Assembly (NCBI GenBank): GCA_020431405.1
Contig: JAGQIK010000020.1
Coordinates: forward strand, 1-57,227
DNA length: 57,227 bases
Direction: 5' to 3'
Source of the DNA: Myxococcales bacterium
Lineage (GTDB): Bacteria; Myxococcota_A; Polyangia; GCA-2747355
The notes under the pieces are model-generated. The model saw nothing but the letters and a program-made list of their open reading frames with translations. It was not told the origin of the DNA and did no database searches. Numbering within the stretch: the stretch's first letter is position 1; each line of letters starts with the position of its first letter. The position numbers and the translations under genes were made by a program. This document shows positions 43,061 through 52,012 of the stretch, in pieces.

Positions 43061-44500
43061 ATGTCCGCAGCCCACCGCACCCGCATCGCCTTCGCCGCCC
43101 ACGCCCTCGCGCTCGTAGCCGTCACGCCGCCCGCCCAAGCGCGCGACCGCAGCGGCCAACGCGTGCGCCGCCTGTTGCACAAGGCCGAGCGGCTGCCGGG
43201 ACGCCTCGGGGTGCTTTTGCTGCGGCCGCTGACGCGTCGCGCGATGCTGCGCGCCCACCTCGACAACGTCAACAAAGCCTCGAACACGCTCGACCACCAG
43301 CAGTCGTCCAAAGTCGATCGCCACCCGCTGCTCGCACGCATCAAGGCCGAGCTCAAGGGGCTCGCACCTGGCACGCTTGGCCGTCTCAAGCGCAACGTGG
43401 CCTCGCTCGAGCAGCGCGTCGGCGGGCAAGTCCAGATCCCGCACGAGATCACCGACGGTCGCGCGCGTCTGCTCTATCGCGCCGAGCGCGCCGCGGCGCT
43501 CGCGCACTACAAGCGCAGCCCCGGCGACCTCAACGCCTACACGATCAACCGCGCCGAGCTGAAGCTCGCCGGCGTCGGCCCCAAGGGCGAGGACGTGCAC
43601 GTCTCGTCGCGCCGCATCTATCAGGAAGAGTGGAAGCACGGCGGCAGCGGCAAGGCCAAGGCGCGCGTGCTGGTGCTGCCCGGCTATCAGGAGACCGGGC
43701 GCAGCTACTACGAGCTGGCCAACTCGCTCAACAAGATCGGCTGCGACGTGGCGCTGCCTGACCAGCAGTGGGCGGGCTACACCAAGAGCCCGGGCGGCAT
43801 GCCCGGCCAGATCGACAGCGGCTTCGGCGTCGCGGCCGACGCGGCGGCCCTCATCGCCTACAACAAGGCGCTCGCCGACAAGGCGGGCCAGAAGCTGATC
43901 GTCATCTCGAGCAGCATGGGCGCCGGCCGCGGTGCCACCGTCGCCGCGATGCTGATGGACCAGGGCAAGCTCGACGGCGCCAAGCTCTTCACCGATCCGA
44001 CCATCAACGCGCAGCTGCCCGGCAAGCTGCGCTCGACCGGATTCACCTCGCGCCAGCTCAACCCGTTCGTCTGGGCCACGCCCACCTGGCAGAACAAGCT
44101 CACCAGCCTGATGGGCAAGATCCCCGTGCTGCGCGAGCTGGCCTTCCACAGCATCGGCATGCCGCGCCTCAACCACACCGACGCCAAGTCGCAGGCTGAC
44201 ATCGCCGCCACCGGCCTTCGCGTCGACGCCTACGTCCAGCCGAGCGCGATGGCCAACTCGCAGGACGTGATGGCGTTCATGCAGGCCTCGGCGAGCAAGG
44301 GCTACCCCAAGGGCAAGACCCACGTGCTTACCCTCGCGGGCGACACGCTGGCGTACTCCAAGGCGACGCAGAAGCTGTTCAGCACGCTCCCCAACGCGGA
44401 GGTCAGCGTCGCCTCGGGCAACGACCACTCGCTGCAGCACAACACCGCGCACATCAACGCCGTGCGTGACGCGGTCGCCGCGGAGATCGCCGGTCGCTAG
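43061..44500 (+). CDS. Secreted alpha/beta-hydrolase-fold protein
   Basis: A 479-residue protein with a signal peptide (cleavage near 'PAQA') and GGGGAG 7 bases before the ATG. The hydrolase core spans about 200-475: 'VLVLPGYQETGRSYYELANS' (oxyanion-hole region), 'IVISSSMGAGRGATVAAM' with the probable nucleophile in SSMG, and 'ASGNDHSL' near the end with the His. The elbow reads S-x-S-x-G, lacking the first Gly. The N-terminal 150 residues are helical and basic, of unknown role. Substrate unknown. Confidence 0.65.
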   Translation: MSAAHRTRIAFAAHALALVAVTPPAQARDRSGQRVRRLLHKAERLPGRLGVLLLRPLTRRAMLRAHLDNVNKASNTLDHQQSSKVDRHPLLARIKAELKGLAPGTLGRLKRNVASLEQRVGGQVQIPHEITDGRARLLYRAERAAALAHYKRSPGDLNAYTINRAELKLAGVGPKGEDVHVSSRRIYQEEWKHGGSGKAKARVLVLPGYQETGRSYYELANSLNKIGCDVALPDQQWAGYTKSPGGMPGQIDSGFGVAADAAALIAYNKALADKAGQKLIVISSSMGAGRGATVAAMLMDQGKLDGAKLFTDPTINAQLPGKLRSTGFTSRQLNPFVWATPTWQNKLTSLMGKIPVLRELAFHSIGMPRLNHTDAKSQADIAATGLRVDAYVQPSAMANSQDVMAFMQASASKGYPKGKTHVLTLAGDTLAYSKATQKLFSTLPNAEVSVASGNDHSLQHNTAHINAVRDAVAAEIAGR

Positions 44501-44530
44501 ACGGACGGCTGTCCACCGATCGAGAAGTAG

Positions 44531-45904
44531 CTAGCGCGCCACCGCCCAGACCACGACCTGCGCGCCGCGCACCGTCACCGCGCGCGCGCCGCCGCGCGAG
44601 AACTGCGGCAGGCTCGGCAGCCGCCCAGCCTCGCGTCGCGGGCGCGACGGGTCGATGACCGCGAAGCGTCCGTCGGCGACGAGCACCAGCCAGCGCAGGT
44701 CGGGCGCCCACACGGCCGCTTGCATCGATTCGGGTACGCCTTCCGGGCGCTTCTTCGGCGCGGCGGCGAATCGCGGTCGCAGCAGGCGAAGCCGCCGGCG
44801 CCGCATCGAGTAGATCGCCGCCACCTTCGCGCCCGACACCCCGACGTGGCGGCCGTCGTTCGAAAAGCCGATCTCGAGCGCCCCTTTGAGGCGCGGCCTG
44901 ATCGCGCGCGGCAGCGGCCGCTTCGCCAGGCGACGTCCGGTCTTCGCGTCATAGACCGCGAGACAGCCGTTGGCGCGCGCCAGACGCGGCGGCATCGACG
45001 GCGAAAGGCGCGCCGCCTCGGCGCCAAAGCGCGGGCAGTCGCGGTGCACGCTCTTGCGGCCGCCGTCGCGAACTGTCCATACGATCATGCCCTGCTTGCC
45101 AGCGCCACCCCACTCGTCGGACACCAGCAGGGCCCCGCCGCGCGAGGTCGAGAGGCGCAGCGGACCGCCGTCGCCCATGGTCAGGCACGGCAGCGCGAGC
45201 CCCTCGCAGTTGGCGACCCGGCCGCGCTTGCCGTCGGCGACGCGCCGCAGCCGGATGCCTCCTCGCTCGAGGCGCAGCGCGAGCTGCTGGTTGGTATCGA
45301 CGAACTCCAGATCGTTGACCTTGTCGTCGTCTGCGAGCGGCGCGCCCCACAGCCGCGCGCCGTCGCGCAACCTCCACAGCGCCACGCGATCGTCGCGCCC
45401 GCCGCTGGCCCCAACGCCCTGCTGGTCGAGGTCGAGCAGCGCCGCGGCGAGCCACTTGCCGTCGCTCGAAAAGCGCAGCTTGTCGACGAACACCTTGGGC
45501 GAGGGCAGCGCCCGCGCTCGCGACCAGCGCAGCACGCGCGTTCGCGCACAGCGCGCCAGATCCCACAGCTCCACGCCCTCGATGCCGACGGCGAGACGCT
45601 TGCCATCCGCCGACAGCGCGACGCTCGGAGGCTCTTTGGTGCCGTGATAGGCGCGACGCTCGACCCGCAGGCAACAGCGCGGCGTGAAGGCGCGCGGCGC
45701 GCCGCTCGTCGCGGGGCAAGCGATCTTGCGCGTGCGCGGCTTCGCCGGCGGGGGCGGGCGCTTGGTCGGCCGCGACGTGGGTACGGTCTTGACGACGTTG
45801 GGGCTGGCAAAGCCCGGCTCGCTGCGCGCGCGCGGGCGCTCCTCGCAGCCGAACGCGGCGAGCGTCAGCAGCGCCGCGGAGAGTCTACGGGTCGGGACGG
45901 TCAC
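44531..45904 (-). CDS. Lipoprotein with WD40-like beta-propeller
   Basis: A 457-residue protein with a lipobox (LAAFGC) and a Pro/Arg/Lys-rich linker. From about residue 85 there are repeated units of ~40-50 residues with 'SADGKRLAVG.EGVELWDL', 'SSDGKWLAAALLDL' and 'SNDGRHVGVSG', the D-G-x-x-hydrophobic pattern of WD40-type propellers. Four Cys near residues 58-78 may form disulfides. Probably a surface binding protein; no enzymatic motif seen. Confidence 0.65.
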   Translation of the reverse strand: MTVPTRRLSAALLTLAAFGCEERPRARSEPGFASPNVVKTVPTSRPTKRPPPPAKPRTRKIACPATSGAPRAFTPRCCLRVERRAYHGTKEPPSVALSADGKRLAVGIEGVELWDLARCARTRVLRWSRARALPSPKVFVDKLRFSSDGKWLAAALLDLDQQGVGASGGRDDRVALWRLRDGARLWGAPLADDDKVNDLEFVDTNQQLALRLERGGIRLRRVADGKRGRVANCEGLALPCLTMGDGGPLRLSTSRGGALLVSDEWGGAGKQGMIVWTVRDGGRKSVHRDCPRFGAEAARLSPSMPPRLARANGCLAVYDAKTGRRLAKRPLPRAIRPRLKGALEIGFSNDGRHVGVSGAKVAAIYSMRRRRLRLLRPRFAAAPKKRPEGVPESMQAAVWAPDLRWLVLVADGRFAVIDPSRPRREAGRLPSLPQFSRGGARAVTVRGAQVVVWAVAR

Positions 45905-45931
45905 ATCCCGATCATACGGCGGCGAACGTTT

Positions 45932-46600
45932 CTATCTATGACGGGTCGTGCGAGCACGCGGGCGCGGCGGACGCACGATGATCGCCATGCGGTGAAAGCG
46001 CTGGCGGGGGCGGCCGAATTGGTAGCGGCGGCCGCCACGGTCCTTGGGGACGAACTGATCGTGCCAGCGCGCGAGCAGCTCGGCGTGCGACAAGACGATG
46101 GGCTTGGGCGAGTACCAGGGGTCCATCAGCGTGACGGTCTTGTCGTCGACTGCCCGCACCACGGCCCAGTGACCGTTGTCGTAGCCGCGCGCCGGCTCGG
46201 GCCAGAACTGCAGGTTGATGATCAGCGAGTGCCCGCGCACGAGGTGCTTGCCGAGCTGGCGGATCGAGAGGTGCTGCTGGGCGCGCGCCGGAAGCGAGCG
46301 CGAGAGCATCAGCCGCACGATGTCGCGCGGATGGGTGCCCACGTCGGAGCGTGTGCCGAGCAGCCGGCGCAGGCTCGCCTCGTCGTCGCGGCCGAGCCGG
46401 CCGTGCTGCGAGAGCACTGAGAAGCAGCTCGCCGCCCCGCAGCTGAACTCGGTTTGCTGGTGCGCTTCGGGTACCGCCTGCGCCGCGCGCGAAATCGGCC
46501 GGGCGCTGGCCACAGGCGCCGCGCAGACGAGCGCCCCCAGCACGGCGCATGCGACAAAGGCGCGGTATCTCGACGAGTGTTGGCGGCTAGGGCGCGTCAC
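45932..46600 (-). CDS. Secreted C39-like cysteine peptidase
   Basis: 222 residues from GTG at 46600, chosen so that the signal peptide ('FVACAVLGALVCAAPVASA') is near the N-terminus and the upstream lipoprotein gene is not overlapped. The catalytic pattern of papain-like C39 peptidases is present: 'QQTEFSCGAASCFSVL' with the Cys, 'GYDNGHWAVVRAVD' with the His, and 'VTLMDPW' with the Asp. Free-standing secreted members usually cleave or bind extracellular peptides. There is no ABC-transporter domain. Confidence 0.65.
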   Translation of the reverse strand: MTRPSRQHSSRYRAFVACAVLGALVCAAPVASARPISRAAQAVPEAHQQTEFSCGAASCFSVLSQHGRLGRDDEASLRRLLGTRSDVGTHPRDIVRLMLSRSLPARAQQHLSIRQLGKHLVRGHSLIINLQFWPEPARGYDNGHWAVVRAVDDKTVTLMDPWYSPKPIVLSHAELLARWHDQFVPKDRGGRRYQFGRPRQRFHRMAIIVRPPRPRARTTRHR

Positions 46601-46631
46601 TAACGCAACGCGGATGCACGAGGCGTGCCCG

Positions 46632-47042
46632 CTAGAGCGACGGGCTCCGTTCGCCGACGCAGTGGCCACCTTCGAAGTGGCAGGTCGGGTCGGCGGGTCG
46701 CCGCGCGCAAATGCCGCCGCAGACGATCTCGGCGTAGAAGGCGCGAGTACACGCCCCTGCCACGCACCACGTGTCGATGCGCGCCTTCAGCTTCTTGTTC
46801 TTCCAGAACGTGTGACTGACAAGGTAGCTGCCGTCCGCCTGTCGTACCCCGAGCCCGCAGGTGTACTTGCAGCCGCACTTGGCTGCGACCACGGGGAGGC
46901 ACTCTCGCGCGCTGTTCGCGGTCGCTGCCGTGCCTGCCGAACCTGCCGCCAGCGCGCTCTGGGAGGACGAGCGCTTCGAGCTCGAGCAGCCCACTGTCAC
47001 GACCACCGCGAGCGCCACCACCATCAGTCTCGCGCAGCTCAT
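46632..47042 (-). CDS. Small Cys-rich lipoprotein
   Basis: A 136-residue lipoprotein with lipobox VVTVGC and a Ser/Ala linker. The mature part has eleven Cys, e.g. CGCKYTCG and CGGICARR, implying a disulfide-knotted surface domain. It is 10 bp downstream of the FHA-sigma54 activator gene, so the two are probably co-transcribed. Function unknown. Confidence 0.65.
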   Translation of the reverse strand: MSCARLMVVALAVVVTVGCSSSKRSSSQSALAAGSAGTAATANSARECLPVVAAKCGCKYTCGLGVRQADGSYLVSHTFWKNKKLKARIDTWCVAGACTRAFYAEIVCGGICARRPADPTCHFEGGHCVGERSPSL

Positions 47043-47052
47043 ACCAGAAGCA

Positions 47053-48411
47053 CTATACGCGAAAGTCCTCGGCCTTCACCCCGTGCTGCTTCATGCGGCG
47101 GTAGATCTCGCTGCGGCTGATGCCCAGCTCCGTTGCAGCAGCGCTGACGTTGCCGCCCGTGCGCTCGAGCGCCGCGCGAAGCTGCTGCGCTTCGTCCTGC
47201 GGCGGCTGCGCGACGGCCGCTAGCGCGTCGCTCGAGCCGCTCGCCGCGCCGTCGGCGGCGCGGATCTCGTCGCGCAGGTGCGCGCGCGCGAGCCGCTCGC
47301 TGCCCGCCACCGTGGCCTGCACCGTGGCCTCGCCGATGGCGCGCTCGAGCTCGCGTACGTTGCCTGGCCAGTGGTGCAGCGCCAGCTGCTCGAGAAAACG
47401 CGCGGTGAGCTCGAACGAGCGCTGCTCGCGCTCGCGGATGCGCGCCAGCACGTGCTCGCAGAGCAGCACCACGTCCTCGCGCCGCTCGCGCAGCGGAGGC
47501 ATCGCGATCGTCGCGCCGCGAATGCGATACAGCAGGTCCTGGCGAAAGCGCCCGGCGGCGGCTTCGTCGCCGAGATCGCGGTTGGTGGCGAAGACCAGCC
47601 GCACGTCCACACGTCGCGCGTTGTCGCTGCCCACCGCGCGCACCTCGCCCAGCTCGAGCGCGCGCAGCAGCTTGGGCTGCAGCGGCAGCGGCAGCTCGCC
47701 CACCTCGTCCAGAAACAGCGTTCCGCCCTCGGCTTGTACGAACAGCCCCGCGCGGTCGGTGTTGGCGCCGGTGAAGGCGCCGCGCTTGGCGCCGAAGAGC
47801 TCCGCCTCGATCAACGACTCGGGCAGCGCCGCGCAGTTGACCGGCACGAATTGCCCCGTGCGCCCGCTGTGCTCGTGCACCATGCGCGCGGCGAGCTCCT
47901 TGCCGGTGCCGCTCTCGCCAACGATCAACACCTCCACCACACGCGGCGCCAGCGCCTCGATCAGGCGGCGCACCTGCTCGATGGCGGGGCCGCCCAGCAG
48001 CGGCTCCACGCGCGCGCGCGCGGGCCAGCCGGCGTACTGTGGGCAGCGCTCGATGCACATCAGCAGATTGCCGCCGCAGCGCACCAAGTCGCCGTAGCGC
48101 AGCGGCACGCTGGTCGCTTCGGGCACGCGCACGCCGTTGACGAACGTGCCGCCGCTGCTGCCGAGGTCACGCACCGACATCGCCGCGCCGCTACGTCGCA
48201 GCACGGCGTGCTCGCGCGAGAGGCTGGCGTCGTCGACGATGGCGATGGACTGCCCCTCGTTGCGCCCAACCGTCAGCTGGCCGCCGTCGCGCAGGGCGTG
48301 CACGTGCGGTGCGTAGGCGTCGAGGCTCGGCGCGAACAGCAGCACCACGCCCGGATCGGGCACGGACTGCAGACCTGTCTTGGTCTCACCGTCGACGATG
48401 GTCGTCGTCAT
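47053..48411 (-). CDS. FHA-domain sigma54-dependent activator
   Basis: A 452-residue regulator. The N-terminal FHA domain shows 'LTVGRNEGQSIAIVDDASLS' then 'REHAVLRR' and 'SSGGTFVNG', which binds phosphothreonine. The AAA+ domain contains GESGTGKE (Walker A), the sigma54 loop GAFTGA and 'GGTLFLDEVGELPL' (Walker B). A Fis-type HTH ends it ('AAATELGISRSEIYRRM'). This architecture is characteristic of myxobacteria and links Ser/Thr kinases to sigma54 promoters. No kinase gene is adjacent. Confidence 0.9.
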   Translation of the reverse strand: MTTTIVDGETKTGLQSVPDPGVVLLFAPSLDAYAPHVHALRDGGQLTVGRNEGQSIAIVDDASLSREHAVLRRSGAAMSVRDLGSSGGTFVNGVRVPEATSVPLRYGDLVRCGGNLLMCIERCPQYAGWPARARVEPLLGGPAIEQVRRLIEALAPRVVEVLIVGESGTGKELAARMVHEHSGRTGQFVPVNCAALPESLIEAELFGAKRGAFTGANTDRAGLFVQAEGGTLFLDEVGELPLPLQPKLLRALELGEVRAVGSDNARRVDVRLVFATNRDLGDEAAAGRFRQDLLYRIRGATIAMPPLRERREDVVLLCEHVLARIREREQRSFELTARFLEQLALHHWPGNVRELERAIGEATVQATVAGSERLARAHLRDEIRAADGAASGSSDALAAVAQPPQDEAQQLRAALERTGGNVSAAATELGISRSEIYRRMKQHGVKAEDFRV

Positions 48412-48513
48412 CGCCCGACGACTATATCAGGGGGGCCATCATCGGCGACGGGCGACGCTAAAGTCTCGGCTGTCTCTGCCGTTGTCGGCGGTGAACGCCT
48501 GTCGGGAGGACTG

Positions 48514-49737
48514 ATGCGCGCTGAGACGCTCGAGCTTTGCTGCTGCCCCGAATGCTACGCCGACCTCGCCCTCGAGCCAGGGTACGAGTCGGATGGTTGC
48601 GAGATTACCCGCGGAAGTCTGCGCTGTGACGCGTGCGGCGAGCGCTACGCCATCGACCGCGGGCTCGTCTTTCTCACGCGCGACAACCACGAGTGGCGTC
48701 TTCTGCGCAAAGAAGCGCAGGAGTGGGGCAAGTACGCAGATTGGGACACCATCGCCGAAGAGTACTTCGATCAGCTGCCGTACTTCGCGCCCTCGGGTGC
48801 CAAGCAGGACAACGGCTTCGACGCCGACACCTACTGGGGCATCGAGGCGCTGATGACCGCCTGGAACCTCGACGTGCTGCGCGACCTGCTCGCCGGCGTC
48901 GAGCGGCCGGCGATCTGGGACATCGGCGTGCAGTCGGCCTGGACGAGCAAGCTGCTGGCCAAGCACCTTTCCGGCGCGCGCGTCATCGCCAGCGACATCG
49001 TCGATCAGGACAACTTCGGGCTCGGCGTGCCGAAGAAGGTCTTCTTCGATCGCCACGACATCTTCTTCGAGCGCTTCATCAGCGACGTGCACTGGCGCAA
49101 TCTCAAGCGCGAGAGCATGGACGCAGTCTACGCGGCGATGACGCTGCACCACTTCGAGTACCTGCAGCAGGGGCTCGACAACATCGCCAGCGTGCTCAAG
49201 CCCGATGGTGTCTTCTGCGCCGCCGAGCCGATCGTCGATCTGTCCTGCGACAAGTACACCAACAGCTACGAGACGGATAACTGGGTCAAGCACGGCATCC
49301 GCGAGATGTCCTACTACTTCACCGACTACTACCAGTTCCTCGCAAACGCCGGGTTCAAAGACATCCGCATGTATCCGTACTTCCTGCTCGACGAGCGGGC
49401 CAAGCCCGACGGCTACAACCGCGACCTGATGCTGCCCTACTACCCGATGCCGCAGCGCTATGTCGCCGAGTGCCGCGGGCCACGCAAAGCGCTCTTCGAC
49501 ATGATGGCGAGCTTCGAGTTTCGCGAGTTCACGACCCCATTCTACGTCTTCATCTACGCGTCCAAGACGCGCTCGCTCGAGGGGCTCGATCGGGTCTTCC
49601 TGATGCGCGACGTTCGAGCTCGACGGCTGGTGCAGGCCGCGCGCTACGAGTTCATGCACCACCCTGGGCGCGCAGAGGCGATAGGAGCGGAAGGTGATGG
49701 AAGCAGGGACGGCCAGACCCCGTGTGCTGTGCGTTGA
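48514..49737 (+). CDS. Methyltransferase with N-terminal zinc-ribbon (Trm112-like)
   Basis: A 407-residue protein; ATG at 48514 with GGGAGGA upstream. The N-terminal ~45 residues form a Trm112-like zinc ribbon (CCCPEC and CDACGERYAI). The rest is a class I methyltransferase: 'AIWDIGVQSAWTSKLLA' (motif I, altered), 'ARVIASDIVD' and 'DAVYAAMTLHHFEYL'. The GxGxG loop is reduced to GVQS, so SAM binding should be tested. Its stop overlaps the next response regulator by ~44 bp. Substrate unknown. Confidence 0.7.
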   Translation: MRAETLELCCCPECYADLALEPGYESDGCEITRGSLRCDACGERYAIDRGLVFLTRDNHEWRLLRKEAQEWGKYADWDTIAEEYFDQLPYFAPSGAKQDNGFDADTYWGIEALMTAWNLDVLRDLLAGVERPAIWDIGVQSAWTSKLLAKHLSGARVIASDIVDQDNFGLGVPKKVFFDRHDIFFERFISDVHWRNLKRESMDAVYAAMTLHHFEYLQQGLDNIASVLKPDGVFCAAEPIVDLSCDKYTNSYETDNWVKHGIREMSYYFTDYYQFLANAGFKDIRMYPYFLLDERAKPDGYNRDLMLPYYPMPQRYVAECRGPRKALFDMMASFEFREFTTPFYVFIYASKTRSLEGLDRVFLMRDVRARRLVQAARYEFMHHPGRAEAIGAEGDGSRDGQTPCAVR

Positions 49738-50818
49738 TGACGAGCCGCGCGTGCTCGAGGCCCTCGAGCTCAATCTCGAGGCGAGCTACGACGTTAGCGT
49801 CGCAACCAGCGGTCGCGAGGGCCTCGACCTAATCGCGTCTCGTGCAGAGCCGTTCGCCGTCATCATCTCCGACATGCGCATGCCGGCGATGAACGGCGTG
49901 GAGTTTCTGTCCAAGGCACGGCAGGCGACGCCCGAGTCCGTGCGCGTGCTGCTCACCGGACACGCCGACTTCGACGCTGCCATCGGGGCGGTCAACGAAG
50001 GCAACATCTTCCGGTTTCTGACCAAGCCGTGCCCGTCCGAGCGCTTCATGTCGGCCATACGCGCGGCCGTCGAACAATACGATCTCGTGGTCGGCCAGCG
50101 CGTGCTGCTCGAGCAGACCCTGCAAGGCTGCATCGACGCCCTCGGCGAAGTGCTGGCGCTCGTCGATCCGGAGTGCTTTGGCCAGGCCAAGCAGATCAGG
50201 CAGCTCGCCGACGAGCTCGCACGAACGCTCGAGCTGCCGCAGGCCTGGCAAGTCGTCACCGCGGCGGGGGTCTACTACCTCGGGCGCGTTTCGCTGCCGC
50301 GCGACGTGCTCGCGGCGGAGCGCGCCGGACACTCGCTGTCGCCGCCCCAGCAGGCCGCGCTCGACAACGTCACCCGTGTGAGCGTGAGCCTGGTAAGCCA
50401 CATCCCGCGGCTGGAGAACGTGGTCGCCATCGTCGAGCGAGCCGGAGGGCTACGCCACACGGCGCTCGCCGAGGACCTCGAGCTGGCGGCGTCCGCGCTG
50501 CGTGCGGCGGTGGGCTACGTTGGCGCGCTGAGCGATGACCGTGGGCCCAAGCAGGCGCTCGCCGAGGTGAGCGCCGGCGGCCAGATCGCGCCGCAGGTGC
50601 TGCAGGCACTCGAGCGCTACGTAGGAGCCCAGCCGCACGCCGAGGTGCGCAGCCTCCCGCTGTCGGAGGTGCAGCCGGGCATGGTCTTTGTGCACGACGT
50701 GCGAATGGCGAGCGGGCTGCTGATCGCGGCCAAGGGCTACGTCGTCACGCAGACCTTCGTACAACGCGCGAGGAACTACGCCGTGAGGATGGCCGAGCCG
50801 GTGCGGGTGCTGGTCTAG
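49694..50818 (+). CDS. Response regulator with degenerate HD-type output domain
   Basis: A 374-residue protein. The receiver domain occupies about 10-125, with the phosphoacceptor Asp60 in 'VIISDMRMP' and Lys in 'FLTKP'. The C-terminal part is helical and resembles HD-GYP/HDOD outputs, as in RpfG relatives. I do not see the HD or GYP motifs, so it is probably a signalling scaffold rather than a cyclic-di-GMP phosphodiesterase. Starts GTG 49694 and ATG 49697 are equivalent. Confidence 0.75.
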   Translation: MMEAGTARPRVLCVDDEPRVLEALELNLEASYDVSVATSGREGLDLIASRAEPFAVIISDMRMPAMNGVEFLSKARQATPESVRVLLTGHADFDAAIGAVNEGNIFRFLTKPCPSERFMSAIRAAVEQYDLVVGQRVLLEQTLQGCIDALGEVLALVDPECFGQAKQIRQLADELARTLELPQAWQVVTAAGVYYLGRVSLPRDVLAAERAGHSLSPPQQAALDNVTRVSVSLVSHIPRLENVVAIVERAGGLRHTALAEDLELAASALRAAVGYVGALSDDRGPKQALAEVSAGGQIAPQVLQALERYVGAQPHAEVRSLPLSEVQPGMVFVHDVRMASGLLIAAKGYVVTQTFVQRARNYAVRMAEPVRVLV

Positions 50819-50869
50819 CGGCGCTGCGGGTAGCGGCGGCGGTGCTGGCCTTGCCGCTGGCCGATAGGA

Positions 50870-51985
50870 CTACGCCAGTTGCGCGGCGGCCTCGCGATAG
50901 GCGTCGATGGAGCCGGCGACGCCGATCTGCTCGAGATAGGCGGGATGCTCGTCGAGCTGGCAGTCCGCGCCGTCGAGCTCCTCGGCGAGCATCTCCGCGA
51001 GATACAGCACGTCGACCAGCTGCTTGCCGCTGTGTTGTACGTCCCATGGCCGATGGTGAAAAGCCACCGCCTCCATCACGGGGTAGGGCATACCCCAAAG
51101 CCCGAGCAGGTAGGCGCCGATCTCGGCGTGACCGACCGGCGCGAAGTCTTCCTCCTGCACACCGGTCGTGATCAACACCAGCTTACCGATGTCGTGCAGC
51201 GTGCCGGCGAGGAACGCCATTTCGGCGTTGGCGCTGTCCGCTACGATCGACTTCGCGATGGTGCCCGTGAGAAAGGAGTGGCGGTTGAGGCGTTCGATCG
51301 CGCGCTCGGTGGCGGGCGTGGTGTGCTCGAAGACCTCGAGACACGTGACGAGATCCTGCACGAAATGCTGGCCTAGGCGCATCACGGCTTGCCGTATGGA
51401 GGTGATCGATGCGCCGCGCGAAAAGAACGCCGTGCTGGCGATCTTGACGACCTTGGTGGCGAGCGCGATGTCGCGCTCGATGACCTCGGCGAAGGCCTTC
51501 ATCGATGCGTTTTCGTCCGCGGCGATCTCGGCGAGACGGCTCGCGACACGAGGGCGGGTGGGCAGATCGCCGAGGCGCCCGATGCTTTCGCGCAGCGTCT
51601 CGCTTTCGACGAGCGCCCCGAGGCTGCACGCGCGGGCGAGCGCCTCGATCAGCTGCTCGGCGGCGACCGGCTTGCTCAAGAACTGGTGCGATATGGGCAT
51701 CGCGCGCAGGGCGCGTTCGACGTCGGCGTGTCCAGAGAGGACGATGCGCACCACCGAAGGATGGCTCTGCTTGGCGCGTCGCAGCAGCTCGGCGCCGTCC
51801 ATGCCGGGCATGCGCATATCGGTGACCAGCACATCGAAACGCTCGCTGTCGAGCAACGCGAGCGCCTCGGTGCCGCTCGTCGCGAAGCGCAGCTGCCAGG
51901 CGTCGGTATAGTCGAACAGCAGGTTGTCGAGGCCCTCGAGCACGCGCGGCTCGTCATCGACAAAGAGCACCCGTTTGGTTGCCAC
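50870..51985 (-). CDS. Response regulator with HDOD output domain
   Basis: A 371-residue protein. Receiver at 5-120 with Asp56 in 'VLVTDMRMP' and Lys in 'FLSKP'. HDOD domain at about 130-340, with 'LPTRPRVASRLAEIAADENA', 'IRQAVMRLGQHFVQDLV' and 'LAGTLHDIGKLVLI' (the HD pair). HDOD proteins regulate signalling or cell-cycle partners. It is 27 bp downstream of the receiver-kinase gene, on the same strand, its likely cognate sensor. Confidence 0.85.
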   Translation of the reverse strand: MATKRVLFVDDEPRVLEGLDNLLFDYTDAWQLRFATSGTEALALLDSERFDVLVTDMRMPGMDGAELLRRAKQSHPSVVRIVLSGHADVERALRAMPISHQFLSKPVAAEQLIEALARACSLGALVESETLRESIGRLGDLPTRPRVASRLAEIAADENASMKAFAEVIERDIALATKVVKIASTAFFSRGASITSIRQAVMRLGQHFVQDLVTCLEVFEHTTPATERAIERLNRHSFLTGTIAKSIVADSANAEMAFLAGTLHDIGKLVLITTGVQEEDFAPVGHAEIGAYLLGLWGMPYPVMEAVAFHHRPWDVQHSGKQLVDVLYLAEMLAEELDGADCQLDEHPAYLEQIGVAGSIDAYREAAAQLA

Positions 51986-52012
51986 CAGCTCCTCCCCCGT
52001 CAGTAGAAGAAT

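Noticed and set aside
42278-44452. 724-codon minus-strand open frame
   Set aside because: It runs opposite a DoxX gene, the hydrolase and the end of a lipoprotein, all with clear domains or signals. The product is low-complexity His/Arg/Ala/Val, typical of an antisense frame in high-GC DNA.
47278-48513. 5' extension of the zinc-ribbon methyltransferase frame
   Set aside because: It is antisense to the FHA-sigma54 activator. The strong ribosome binding site and the zinc ribbon start at 48514.
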